NCBI GenBank assembly: GCA_002320605.1
Contig: DCKG01000032.1
Span: 38,632-102,631, forward strand
Length of the DNA stretch: 64,000 nucleotides
Direction: 5' to 3'
From: Bacteroidales bacterium UBA1680
GTDB lineage: Bacteria > Bacteroidota > Bacteroidia > Bacteroidales > UBA932
Every line of letters starts with the position of its first letter. The stretch's first letter is position 1. The notes below the pieces were generated by a model that saw nothing but the letters and a program-made list of their open reading frames with translations, was not told the DNA's origin and made no database searches. The translations under genes and the position numbers were made by a program. This document shows positions 51,827-60,414 of the stretch, piece by piece.

Positions 51827-53449
51827 TTATTTTTTCAAGGACACCAGCCAGTAGGTGCCGCAAGCCTTGTGAGGCATTGCGGAAACATATTCCTCAATGC
51901 CTTTTACTTTTCTGAAGCGGTTGGAGTCAGTAATTAAGTATTCAGCCGTGATTTTTCCCTCGCCGAGGTCTTTCTGGAAGCCTTCCAGGTCTTTTCCGTA
52001 ATCCTTCACCGTGCGGCCTAGATACACGTCCATGTTTTCTGCGCTTCGTATGTTCATGGCAACGACTTCTGCCCCATCAGGAATCAATTTCGCAAAATTG
52101 CCGAATCCAGCATAATCGTTGATTTTCGGCATCAGGAATGACACTGTGAAGGCGAAAAGCAGGATTGTCACCCCTTGTGCGATGACCGGCTTTTCCCAGC
52201 CGCTGCGGAAGGTAAGAATTAATGAATATATCGACCCTGTCGCCAGAATAATCAGCCCAATCACGATGAGAGGGGAGGTCGCGAATGAATATGAATATGT
52301 CATATTCTTGACTAGATCATATTCTTTGAATATGGTTAATGCAAGCGCCCCTGCGATGCCGACGATGGCTAACAGAACCATCGGAACGGCTAGGCTCCAT
52401 TTCATCCAACTGCGCCAGCCGAAGCGATCTTCGATGAATATGAACAAGTAGGCCATCAGAGGATATATCGGAAGCATGTAGATGGCCAGTTTTCCGCTGA
52501 AGGCCGTCAGCGTCACGAAAGTCGCGACTATTCCGGTCAGGAAGAATGTTTCCAGCTCACTGCGATTCTTTTCTTTGTTGAAGAAAGAAGCGATCAAGGC
52601 ACCTACGAGCAGCAGGCACCATGGGGCGATGCTGTACCATATTGTTATAAAATAGTAATATATCGGAGCTTTGTGATGGAATGAGTTCACTGCCCGCCCG
52701 AATGTCTGGTGGAACAGGAGGTCGTTCAGGTAGGATTTCCCTCCGTCGGCGTAAACCCCTGCGAACCACAGCAGGCATAGCCCTGCGATTATTCCCCAGG
52801 TCTTCCAGCCTAGATATTTCCCAACCGAGCGTCCTTTGCGGACAATCAGCAGGAAGCATATTATCGTGATTGGCGGCATCAGCAGGCCTACTGGCCCTTT
52901 AGTGAAAACAGCCAGGAAAATCCATATAGGTAGCAGAAAGCTATGTTTCTTGAATGAACCGATTCCGGAATACATCATCCAGAACGATCGTAGCGCCAGT
53001 ATTATGAACAGGCACATCAGCATGTCCATACGGATGAAAATAGAACAGCCTAGGAACAGGAAACAGGTGAGCAGCATGAGTGCGGCACCGGCTCTCTCCA
53101 GAGGCTTCTGCAGGAGGCCTGCAGATTTGCGCAGCAAGTCATCCACTGCCCAGATGATCAGGTAGGCAGGAATTAGCGAGAACAATGCAAGAAACGGCAT
53201 GCAGCTGTTTCCGAACAGAATCCTGCCCAGCATGACAATCCAGAGGTAAAGCGGCGGCTTGTCGGCGTAGGGCGCTCCGTGGTTCGTAAAAGCGAAGAAC
53301 TGGCCATTTTCAATGGCTTCGTCCGCTATGCTTAGGTATTTGAGTTCGTTGTCCGGCGAGAAATCTCGCAGGAACATTATAGGTAGCAGGCACAAAGCGG
53401 CCAGAATGAATACGACTCCAAGTGGACGGTCTTGCAGAAATCTTTTCAT
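51827..53449 (-). CDS. GT39/ArnT-like membrane glycosyltransferase
   Basis: This 540-residue integral membrane protein has about 11 to 12 hydrophobic segments. The first periplasmic loop carries SPDNELKYLSIADEAIENGQ and then APYADKPPLYLW, matching the acidic motif and the DKPPLYxW signature of ArnT/PMT-type transferases. These use a lipid-linked sugar donor to modify lipid A, protein or another acceptor outside the membrane. The acidic motif reads D-N-E rather than D-E, which is seen in some relatives. The C-terminal part is periplasmic. The gene has its own promoter, whose predicted start lies only a few bases before the ATG. Confidence 0.88.
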   Translation of the reverse strand: MKRFLQDRPLGVVFILAALCLLPIMFLRDFSPDNELKYLSIADEAIENGQFFAFTNHGAPYADKPPLYLWIVMLGRILFGNSCMPFLALFSLIPAYLIIWAVDDLLRKSAGLLQKPLERAGAALMLLTCFLFLGCSIFIRMDMLMCLFIILALRSFWMMYSGIGSFKKHSFLLPIWIFLAVFTKGPVGLLMPPITIICFLLIVRKGRSVGKYLGWKTWGIIAGLCLLWFAGVYADGGKSYLNDLLFHQTFGRAVNSFHHKAPIYYYFITIWYSIAPWCLLLVGALIASFFNKEKNRSELETFFLTGIVATFVTLTAFSGKLAIYMLPIYPLMAYLFIFIEDRFGWRSWMKWSLAVPMVLLAIVGIAGALALTIFKEYDLVKNMTYSYSFATSPLIVIGLIILATGSIYSLILTFRSGWEKPVIAQGVTILLFAFTVSFLMPKINDYAGFGNFAKLIPDGAEVVAMNIRSAENMDVYLGRTVKDYGKDLEGFQKDLGEGKITAEYLITDSNRFRKVKGIEEYVSAMPHKACGTYWLVSLKK

Positions 53450-53459
53450 ATCAAAAAGC

Positions 53460-53490
53460 CAAATTTAGCATCTTTTGCGTCCTTTCCCAA
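53460..53490 (-). promoter_or_regulatory. Promoter of the GT39-like gene
   Basis: On the minus strand TTG (53488-53490) and TAAATTTG (53460-53467) are 20 bases apart. The ATG is at 53449, so transcription should begin about 0-6 bases before it: a nearly leaderless message. Confidence 0.65.
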
Positions 53491-53513
53491 GTTTTCATGA
53501 ATATATTAAATTC

Positions 53514-53537
53514 AAAGCCCGCTTCGCAGCGGGCTTT
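53514..53537 (-). terminator. Terminator of the candidate small RNA
   Basis: AAAGCCCGCT and AGCGGGCTTT form a perfect 10-base stem with a 4-base loop. On the minus strand it is followed by GAATTTAAT, a weak T tract. Confidence 0.7.
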
Positions 53538-53611
53538 AATGGTTAGTTAGTAGTGTATTTACCTTTTCTTATGAAAGAAGGTTGATTGTAGTTAGAGTGT
53601 TAAATCATTTC
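53514..53611 (-). ncRNA. Candidate small RNA of about 100 nt
   Basis: A strong promoter (53617-53646) and a strong hairpin terminator (53514-53537) bracket about 100 bases with no coding frame. A second hairpin lies inside: on the minus strand ACCTTCTT and AAGAAAAGGT pair imperfectly around TCAT (53561-53582). The RNA could be a free small RNA or the leader of the downstream GT39 gene, but that gene has its own promoter. I could not assign it to a named RNA family. Confidence 0.5.
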
Positions 53612-53616
53612 AATTG

Positions 53617-53646
53617 CAAATGTAACGAAATAATCGTTTCAAGCAA
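53617..53646 (-). promoter_or_regulatory. Promoter of the candidate small RNA
   Basis: On the minus strand TTG (53644-53646) and TACATTTG (53617-53624) are 19 bases apart, an ideal -33/-7 pair. No coding start lies within 150 bases downstream. Confidence 0.7.
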
Positions 53647-53674
53647 GGATTTTTTCGAAAAAAAATTAAACGTT

Positions 53675-54385
53675 TTATCTTAAAAGACCCTTTGGGGATT
53701 GATTATTAATGCTTTCCAGAAGTTCAGGCCTTCTCTCTTTTGTCCGTTGCACAGCCTGTTCTTCCTGCCAGTCTCTAATAAGTTTCGGATTGCCGCTCAG
53801 AAGCACTTCTGGAACTTTCCAGCCCTTATAATCTGCAGGTCTCGTGTAGACCGGAGGGGAGAGCAGGCCATCTTGAAAACTGTCGCTCAGGGCAGACGTC
53901 TCATCCGTAAGCGCTCCGGGAAGCAGCCTGACGATTGAATCGGCTAACAGAGCAGCAGGAATTTCACCTCCGCTGACCACGTAATCCCCGACGGAGATTT
54001 CCCGTGTTATGAGATGTTCCCTTATCCTTTCGTCAATTCCTTTATAATGGCCGCAAAGAAGCATTATGTTATTAAGAAGAGACAACTCGTTAGAAATGCC
54101 CTGATTAAGAAGTTCCCCGTCTGGCGACAGATAGATTATCTCGTCGTAATCTCGTTCCGACCTCAACTCATTAATCATCCTCTCCACTGGTTCTACCATC
54201 ATCACCATGCCGGCATCTCCGCCATAGGAATAGTCGTCCACCGTCCCCCGAGGGCCGACTCCATATTTCCTGATATTGTGGACGTGGATTTCAACCAAGC
54301 CTTTTTTGATTGCTCGTCCCACTATCGAATATTTCAAAGGGCTTTCAAGTAGTTCTGGAACGACCGAAAGAAGATCAATCCTCAT
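53675..54385 (-). CDS. trmD: tRNA (guanine-N1-)-methyltransferase TrmD
   Basis: TrmD methylates G37 next to the anticodon of several tRNAs using AdoMet and keeps the reading frame. The product is 236 residues, typical length. The knotted AdoMet-binding fold shows DDYSYGGDAGMVMMVEPV, YLSPDGELLNQGI, LLCGHYKGIDERI, EISVGDYVVSGGEIPA and the C-terminal YTRPADYKGWKVPEVLLSG. It stands alone here, without the usual ribosomal-protein partners. Confidence 0.97.
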   Translation of the reverse strand: MRIDLLSVVPELLESPLKYSIVGRAIKKGLVEIHVHNIRKYGVGPRGTVDDYSYGGDAGMVMMVEPVERMINELRSERDYDEIIYLSPDGELLNQGISNELSLLNNIMLLCGHYKGIDERIREHLITREISVGDYVVSGGEIPAALLADSIVRLLPGALTDETSALSDSFQDGLLSPPVYTRPADYKGWKVPEVLLSGNPKLIRDWQEEQAVQRTKERRPELLESINNQSPKGLLR

Positions 54386-54403
54386 ATTTTATATTCATTT
54401 TCG

Positions 54404-54441
54404 CAAAATTAGAGAATTTAACCGAAATTTAAGTATATTTG
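54404..54441. promoter_or_regulatory. Divergent promoter elements for trmD and the DUF349 gene
   Basis: On the minus strand TAATTTTG at 54404-54411 suits trmD. On the plus strand TATATTTG at 54434-54441 suits the DUF349 gene. Both match the -7 consensus; matching -33 elements are not clear. Confidence 0.5.
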
Positions 54442-54492
54442 TAAGTTGCAAATAGAAATGCAGCTTTTTAGAAACTCAAAAAACATTGCCTT

Positions 54493-56376
54493 ATGAGTGA
54501 GGAAATAATCCTTGGTGCAGAAAATACTCCAGATGTAGGAAAAAATGAAGAGGTTGAAAAGGATCAATCAACATTGAATGATGTCGTTGATAACATCAAT
54601 GAATCCGTCGTTCCTGATGCTGAAGAGGAGACTCCTCAAGAGCAGACTGTGGATCTGGGAAATCTGACTCTGGCGGAACTGTCGGAGCGTTTCGATAAAC
54701 TCTCTCAAGCCGAGGACCGAATGAAGAGATATAAGGAAGCAGAGGCCATTAAATCTGCTTTCTATCGTCGTCTGTCGAAGGAAAAAGCCGATGCCGGCCT
54801 TGGCTCGAAAGTAGATGAGCCATCTTCAAGGGAAGATGTCATAGAGGAAGTCGGCCCACAGACGCAAGAGGAGAAAGAAAATCCGTTTGCGGCCATCGAG
54901 ACTGCTTTCAAGGGCGTTTATGCTAATTATAAGAAGGAGCGCGCTGAATACAACCGCCAGCAAGATGAGCAGAGAGAGCAGAATTACGAGAATAAGATGG
55001 CAGTCATCGAGGAGCTGAAGGCTCTTGTAGAGAAGCAGGAGGACGTGAATACGACATTCCCGGCGTTCCGCGAACTGCAGAACAAATGGCGGGAGATTGG
55101 TCCGGTGCCGGCTTCCAAGTACATAGACTTGAACAACAATTACCAGTTCTACGTAGAGAAATTCTACGATATGGTAAAGATAAACAGGGATCTCCGAGAC
55201 CTGGATTTCAAAAAGAATCTTGAGGCGAAAACTCGTTTCTGCGAGCAGGCCGAGAAACTGGCGGAGGACGAGAATGTTGTCGAGGCATTCCATGACCTTC
55301 AGAAACTGCACGAGCAGTGGAAAGAATTTGGCCCTGTGGCTAAGGAATTCCGCGAATCTATCTGGGATCGTTTCAAAGCTGCCACTTCTATCATAAATAA
55401 GAAATATCAGGCTTATTTCGAGGGACAGAAAGAAAAGCAAGTTGAGAATCTGGCTCAGAAAACTCAGCTCTGCGAGCTGGTAGAGGTTATAGCTGATAAA
55501 GAGGATATTAAATCCTCCAGCGAATGGAACTCTCTGACGACACAGATAGAAGACATTCAGAAACAATGGAGAACCATTGGCTTCGCCACGAAGAAAGAGA
55601 ATCAGAAAATCTACGATCGTTTCCGCGCAGCTTGCGATAAGTTCTTCAACAGGAAGAGAGAGTATTATATGCGGTTCAAGGCCGATATGACCGAGAACGT
55701 GAATAAGAAGCTTGCTCTAATCGAGCAAGCAGAGGCATTGAAGGACAACAAGGACTGGAAGAAAACCACTCAGGACTTCATCAATCTGCAAAAGCAGTGG
55801 AAAGAAATCGGTACCGTGCCTCGCAAAAAATCTGAGCAGCTATGGAAGAGGTTCCGCGCAGCTTGCGATGCCTTCTTCAATGAGAGAGATAAGAATGTAA
55901 GCCCGGAAAACGATTACTACGGTAATCTCAAGGCCAAAAAAGCTATCATTGAAGAAATCAATGGTTACGAGCTTAACGAAGACGCAGACGTAAATATTCA
56001 GGCTGCGAAAGATTTCTCTGATCGCTGGCAGTCTATCGGTTACGTGCCTTTCAAGGAAAAGGATAGCATTCAGAAAACTTTTACTGACGCTATGCAGGCT
56101 AAGTTCCCAGGTTTTCAGGCAAGATCGTCACGCGGAGGCGGACGTGGGGATTACCGAAGGCCTATGACCGAGAAAGAGCGTCTTGTGCAGCAATATAACA
56201 AGCTGCAGCAGGATATTGTCACATTCGAAAATAACATTGGTTTCTTCTCCGAGTCAAGGAGCTCTGCCCCACTGATTAAACAGATGCAAGATAAGATTGA
56301 AGCATCCAAAGCTGAGTTGAGTGAGCTTGAGGCTAAGATTAGGAAAGTGGAAGAGAGCGAAGATCAGAATCAGTAA
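54493..56376 (+). CDS. DUF349 repeat protein
   Basis: This 627-residue cytoplasmic protein is built of about five DUF349 units between residues 160 and 550. Each contains a tryptophan motif and basic helix of the type LQNKWREIGPVP, LHEQWKEFGPV and LWKRFRAACDAFF. The N-terminus is acidic and probably disordered; the C-terminus (from about 575) is a predicted coiled coil (YNKLQQDIVTFENNIGFF). The family is widespread in Bacteroidota and of unknown function. Its stop overlaps the yidC start (TAATG), so the two are translationally coupled. Confidence 0.92.
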   Translation: MSEEIILGAENTPDVGKNEEVEKDQSTLNDVVDNINESVVPDAEEETPQEQTVDLGNLTLAELSERFDKLSQAEDRMKRYKEAEAIKSAFYRRLSKEKADAGLGSKVDEPSSREDVIEEVGPQTQEEKENPFAAIETAFKGVYANYKKERAEYNRQQDEQREQNYENKMAVIEELKALVEKQEDVNTTFPAFRELQNKWREIGPVPASKYIDLNNNYQFYVEKFYDMVKINRDLRDLDFKKNLEAKTRFCEQAEKLAEDENVVEAFHDLQKLHEQWKEFGPVAKEFRESIWDRFKAATSIINKKYQAYFEGQKEKQVENLAQKTQLCELVEVIADKEDIKSSSEWNSLTTQIEDIQKQWRTIGFATKKENQKIYDRFRAACDKFFNRKREYYMRFKADMTENVNKKLALIEQAEALKDNKDWKKTTQDFINLQKQWKEIGTVPRKKSEQLWKRFRAACDAFFNERDKNVSPENDYYGNLKAKKAIIEEINGYELNEDADVNIQAAKDFSDRWQSIGYVPFKEKDSIQKTFTDAMQAKFPGFQARSSRGGGRGDYRRPMTEKERLVQQYNKLQQDIVTFENNIGFFSESRSSAPLIKQMQDKIEASKAELSELEAKIRKVEESEDQNQ

Positions 56377-58262
56377 TGGATAAGAATTCTATTATCGGAA
56401 TTATCCTCATGGGGTTGATCCTCTTCGGATTCACCTTTTATGAGAACAAGCAATATCAGAAAAGAGCGGCTTATCAGGCACAGTTAGATTCGATAGCCTA
56501 CGTTGAACAATTGAAGGCTGACTCAATAGCTGCTGCGAATGCGGCAGTCATTGATTCAGCGCAGATAGGCTCGCCTCTTACAGACACCGTCGTTCATCAG
56601 CGCATATTCAAGGATTCTCTTCTGGATGCTTCTCATCAGGCAGAAGGCTCTTTGTACACGTTGCAGAATGACAAGATGGAAATCGCCTTTACCACGAAAG
56701 GCGGTCAGCCATATTCAGCAAGACTTAAAGATTATAGAAATTACGATAGCACTGACCTGTACATATTTAAGCCTGGCGAAAGCCATTTAGGCATTCAGGT
56801 CTACGCTGGTGAGAATATCAATACATCTGACTTCAATTTCGCCCTTGCCGAGCAGACGGACACTTCCATTGCGATGAGGCTGATGTTCGAGGGCGGAGCT
56901 TACATAGAACAGAGGTATTCTATAAGCCAAGGCTCCTATGTGGTTAACGATAGGCTTTCATTCATCGGGATGGATAAGGTTATTCCAAGAAATGTCAATA
57001 ATATAGACATTGATTATTTCATGACCTTGCCACGAATGGAGAAAGGCTATAAGAATGAGGTCCAATACTCGAAGCTTGACTATTATTTTAATGGCGAAAA
57101 GAAGCCAGAGGAGATGGGCAAAGGTAGGAATGCTGAAAAGAGGGTAGACAACAGAATCGGCTGGTTTGCTTTCCAGCAGCAGTTTTTCTCTGCAATCATG
57201 AGGGCTCCGGATGAATTCTCATCTGCAGATTTCGACATTAAGTTCTTTCCTGAGGATGATCCGAATCGAAACCTGATGGCTTGCGATGCTAGGCTGAGGG
57301 CTGATTTCATTCCCGGGAACAGCGAGACGGTCATTCCGTTCGAGTTCTATTTCGGGCCTAACCATTTCAGGACTCTGAAATCGTATGATCAAAAGTATGA
57401 AAAGATAATACCTCTGGGCGGATGGCTGGTAGGCTGGTTCACGAAGTTCGTGATTATCCCGCTGTTCGATTTCCTGCATAGATTCATTAGCAACTTCGGG
57501 CTCATCATCCTGCTCATGACCATATTCATAAAGATCGTGGTCCTTCCTTTTGCTTTCAAGTCGTATTCATCTTCTGCTAAGATGGAAGCCATCAAGCCGG
57601 AGATTGACAAGCTGAATGAGAAATATCCTAAGCAGGAAGATGCCATGAAGAAGCAGCAGGCCCAGATGGATCTGTACAAACGGGCCGGAATAAGCCCGAT
57701 GGGCGGTTGCCTCCCTATGCTGTTGCAGTTCCCGATCCTGTGGGCCATGTTTAGGTTCTTCCCGGCTTCCATCGAGCTTCGACAGCAGAGTTTCTTATGG
57801 GCAGATGACCTTAGCGCATACGATTCCATCTGGGATTTCGGAACAAGAATACCTCTGTTGGGAGACCATCTGTCGCTGTTCGCATTGCTGATGGCAGTTT
57901 CCATGTTCTTTTATTCAAAGATAACTACGAAGAGTCAGCCTGGCAGCAACGATCCGAATATGGCAGCGATGAAATTCATGAGCGTATGGATGATGCCGAT
58001 CATGATGTTCTTCATCTGCAACAGCCTGTCGGCTGGTCTTAGCTATTATTACCTGATCTCTAACTTGATTACCATGCTTGAAACTTGGGTTATCAAGAAG
58101 TGGTTCGTGCACCCTGAGGAAATCAGGGCTAAGCTGGCTGCTTCTGAAGGGAAGGCCAGGCCAAAGAGCAAATGGCAGCAGAGGCTTGAGGAGGCTCAGA
58201 AGATGCAGCGCAAGATGCTGGAGGAGCAAGAGAAAAAGCAGAGAAGAGGAGGTCGCAGATAA
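56376..58262 (+). CDS. yidC: Membrane protein insertase YidC
   Basis: YidC places proteins into the inner membrane, alone or with SecYEG. The 628-residue product has an N-terminal membrane anchor (IIGIILMGLILFGFTFY), a large periplasmic beta domain (about residues 60-345), and the five-helix core from about residue 350 (WFTKFVIIPLFDFLHRFISN; LPFAFKSYSSSAKMEAIKPE; GCLPMLLQFPILWAMFRFFP). The conserved Arg of the hydrophilic groove lies in the core. The C-terminus is a basic tail (KKQRRGGRR) that could contact ribosomes. Length and layout are normal for Gram-negative YidC. Confidence 0.97.
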   Translation: MDKNSIIGIILMGLILFGFTFYENKQYQKRAAYQAQLDSIAYVEQLKADSIAAANAAVIDSAQIGSPLTDTVVHQRIFKDSLLDASHQAEGSLYTLQNDKMEIAFTTKGGQPYSARLKDYRNYDSTDLYIFKPGESHLGIQVYAGENINTSDFNFALAEQTDTSIAMRLMFEGGAYIEQRYSISQGSYVVNDRLSFIGMDKVIPRNVNNIDIDYFMTLPRMEKGYKNEVQYSKLDYYFNGEKKPEEMGKGRNAEKRVDNRIGWFAFQQQFFSAIMRAPDEFSSADFDIKFFPEDDPNRNLMACDARLRADFIPGNSETVIPFEFYFGPNHFRTLKSYDQKYEKIIPLGGWLVGWFTKFVIIPLFDFLHRFISNFGLIILLMTIFIKIVVLPFAFKSYSSSAKMEAIKPEIDKLNEKYPKQEDAMKKQQAQMDLYKRAGISPMGGCLPMLLQFPILWAMFRFFPASIELRQQSFLWADDLSAYDSIWDFGTRIPLLGDHLSLFALLMAVSMFFYSKITTKSQPGSNDPNMAAMKFMSVWMMPIMMFFICNSLSAGLSYYYLISNLITMLETWVIKKWFVHPEEIRAKLAASEGKARPKSKWQQRLEEAQKMQRKMLEEQEKKQRRGGRR

Positions 58263-58267
58263 CGAAT

Positions 58268-58918
58268 ATGATAGAAGAAAATTTAAAGAATATCATTTCG
58301 GAACTGCCATCAGGAGTCAAACTGGTGGCAGTCTCTAAATTTCATCCTTTCGAGGCCATCCTGACAGCATATCAGGCTGGGCAGAAAGTCTTTGGAGAGA
58401 ATCGTCCGCAAGAGTTCTACAGGAAGGTTCTTCAGCTGCCACAGGACATAGAGTGGCATTTCATCGGCCATCTTCAGACCAATAAACTGAAACTCGTCCT
58501 GCCATATGCTTCTCTGGTCGAATCCATAGATTCTTTCGAGCTTCTGGATGCCGTTCAGCGCTGGGGCGTGGCTCATGACAAGGTGATTGACGCCCTTCTG
58601 GAATTGCACCTTGGTGCTGAGGCGACTAAAGGCGGTTTCACTGAGACTGAGATAGAGCAGGTGCTTTCTAAGACATACTCGCACGTGCGTTTCCATGGCA
58701 TGATGGGCATGGCGACCAACATCGATGACGAGTCTGTCATTCGAGCCGATTTCAAACGCATTCAGGATTTCAAGCTGCATCTGAATGCCGAGCATCCAGA
58801 GCTTTCAGATTTCACCGAGCTCTCCATCGGCATGTCTCACGACTGGAAGATTGCCTTGGAGTACGGCGCCACCATCGTCCGCATCGGCACAGCTATCTTC
58901 GGCCCACGGCAGTACTAA
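58268..58918 (+). CDS. YggS-family PLP-binding protein
   Basis: This 216-residue protein belongs to the YggS/PROSC group, which binds pyridoxal phosphate and maintains vitamin B6 and amino-acid balance without a known enzymatic reaction. The cofactor lysine is in VAVSKFHPFEAI (about residue 27). Other marks are FGENRPQEF, WHFIGHLQTNK, GMMGMATN and LSIGMSHDWKIALEYGATIV, with the terminal RIGTAIFGPR. It begins 5 bases after yidC, and its stop overlaps that of the convergent methyltransferase gene. Confidence 0.94.
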   Translation: MIEENLKNIISELPSGVKLVAVSKFHPFEAILTAYQAGQKVFGENRPQEFYRKVLQLPQDIEWHFIGHLQTNKLKLVLPYASLVESIDSFELLDAVQRWGVAHDKVIDALLELHLGAEATKGGFTETEIEQVLSKTYSHVRFHGMMGMATNIDDESVIRADFKRIQDFKLHLNAEHPELSDFTELSIGMSHDWKIALEYGATIVRIGTAIFGPRQY

Positions 58919-60312
58919 ATCCTATCGCAGACTATCAGGTAGTTCCCGGCAGCGTGCGGCAATTCTATCCGGGCGCCGAAGATCATGGCATCGTCTCCGG
59001 AAGTGACGCCGAGGCGGGTGCGGAGTTCGTCGCTGGAAAGCGGGATGTTCTTGGCGGAAACCTCGCAGTTCGGGTATTCGTTCTTTATTTTCTTTATGGA
59101 AGCCTTGTCAAACGTCAGGATTTCCTTGACACTGAATATTTTGCCGAACGGTTCCAGAGTCTCCGCCTTGTCTTTCAGCTCAGCTTCGGATAGCGGCTGC
59201 GAGAACGTGTAGAGATGGGTGAATTTCCCAAGCTTCACTAGACCGAATCTGGAGCAGATTGCATTGGACGCACCTGCCTTCGTTATGGATTTTCCTGGCT
59301 CGAAGAGTACCCTCATAAATGTGGAGTCGGGGAGCACTGCCTTCGAGCGAACTATTTCATCTTGACTGAATTTGAGGGATCTGCCGTCTTCGACGCATAG
59401 GAAAGTAGCATCTCCGTCCCAGTCCCAGTCCCGGTCCATCCATACAAGCAATTCTTTGCATTCCCCAGCTATTGCGACTACGTGGATCTCCCTTATCCAG
59501 TTTCGATTCCATCCTGTGCCGAAAGTCTTTTCCGAATATTCCTCATAGCAATGGTTCAAACGCTCGGTGGTCAGGCTGATGTCAGCCATGGGTGAGAGCT
59601 TTAAAAGAATGTTCCTTGAATATGAGAACAAGGCTGGCAGCAGTTCCAGCACGTCCGGCTGGCAATCCTCTATCATATAAAATCTGTTGCCGTTAGAACC
59701 TCGCCTGGACGGGTCTAAGAATATGATGTCTGGATGTATAGTCTCGGATTGCTCCAAGCCAAAGTTGCCGGTGTCATAATGACTTGAGCGAAGAATGTCG
59801 GGTAGCGACTTGGCGGTGAGTTCGGTGCAGGATATTCGTATATTCTCGATGCCTAGGACATTGAAGTTGTGCCTAGCCGCCTCTGCCAGAACTGGATTCA
59901 TGTCATTGTACAGTACCACGCCAGCAATTTTCGAGAAGGCTGCCGCATCTATCCCCAGCCCGCCCGTCAAGTCTGCAATCACTTTTTCCTGTTCCTCTGA
60001 GGAATATTCATCAAATATTTTCCTGGCAAGTTCTGCCTTATATTCCGCAGTGGCGGAAGAACTGCACTGCTCTGCACACAGCGCCGTCGGGTAGATTAGG
60101 TCCGTCCGTTCCCACCAATCCGGCACCTTCTTCCGTAGTTTTTTCCTCGCCTCGATTGTGTTTACTGCCACATCCTTGCTGGAAAGTTTCCCAAGCTTGA
60201 TGCCCTCTGGCGCAGGCCATTTCTTCGTGGACAGCATCAGCGACGCAGTGTCCGAATCAGCATGTTCTATTATGAATTTCTCGAAATCCGTCATACTCAC
60301 AAATTTAGGCAT
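58915..60312 (-). CDS. Class I AdoMet-dependent methyltransferase with THUMP-like domain
   Basis: This 465-residue cytoplasmic protein has an AdoMet-binding Rossmann fold in the middle (IADLTGGLGIDAAAFSK at about residue 115; VVLYNDMNPVLAEAARHNF), followed by the catalytic-region motif IIFLDPSRRGSNGNRFYMI (about residue 200). The N-terminal 100 residues are helical and the C-terminal 120 resemble the THUMP-like domain found in a Bacteroidota and Actinobacteria family. An RNA substrate is likely by analogy; none is established. It is convergent with the yggS-type gene, overlapping by 4 bases. Confidence 0.86.
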   Translation of the reverse strand: MPKFVSMTDFEKFIIEHADSDTASLMLSTKKWPAPEGIKLGKLSSKDVAVNTIEARKKLRKKVPDWWERTDLIYPTALCAEQCSSSATAEYKAELARKIFDEYSSEEQEKVIADLTGGLGIDAAAFSKIAGVVLYNDMNPVLAEAARHNFNVLGIENIRISCTELTAKSLPDILRSSHYDTGNFGLEQSETIHPDIIFLDPSRRGSNGNRFYMIEDCQPDVLELLPALFSYSRNILLKLSPMADISLTTERLNHCYEEYSEKTFGTGWNRNWIREIHVVAIAGECKELLVWMDRDWDWDGDATFLCVEDGRSLKFSQDEIVRSKAVLPDSTFMRVLFEPGKSITKAGASNAICSRFGLVKLGKFTHLYTFSQPLSEAELKDKAETLEPFGKIFSVKEILTFDKASIKKIKNEYPNCEVSAKNIPLSSDELRTRLGVTSGDDAMIFGARIELPHAAGNYLIVCDRI

Positions 60313-60414
60313 TATTGTTAGAAACAGCTGTCTTCTTTTGACAAAATATTTCCCATCATCATGAAATAAAACAGCCGATAATTGAGTATCTTTATAAGCT
60401 AAAATTTTAAGAAT

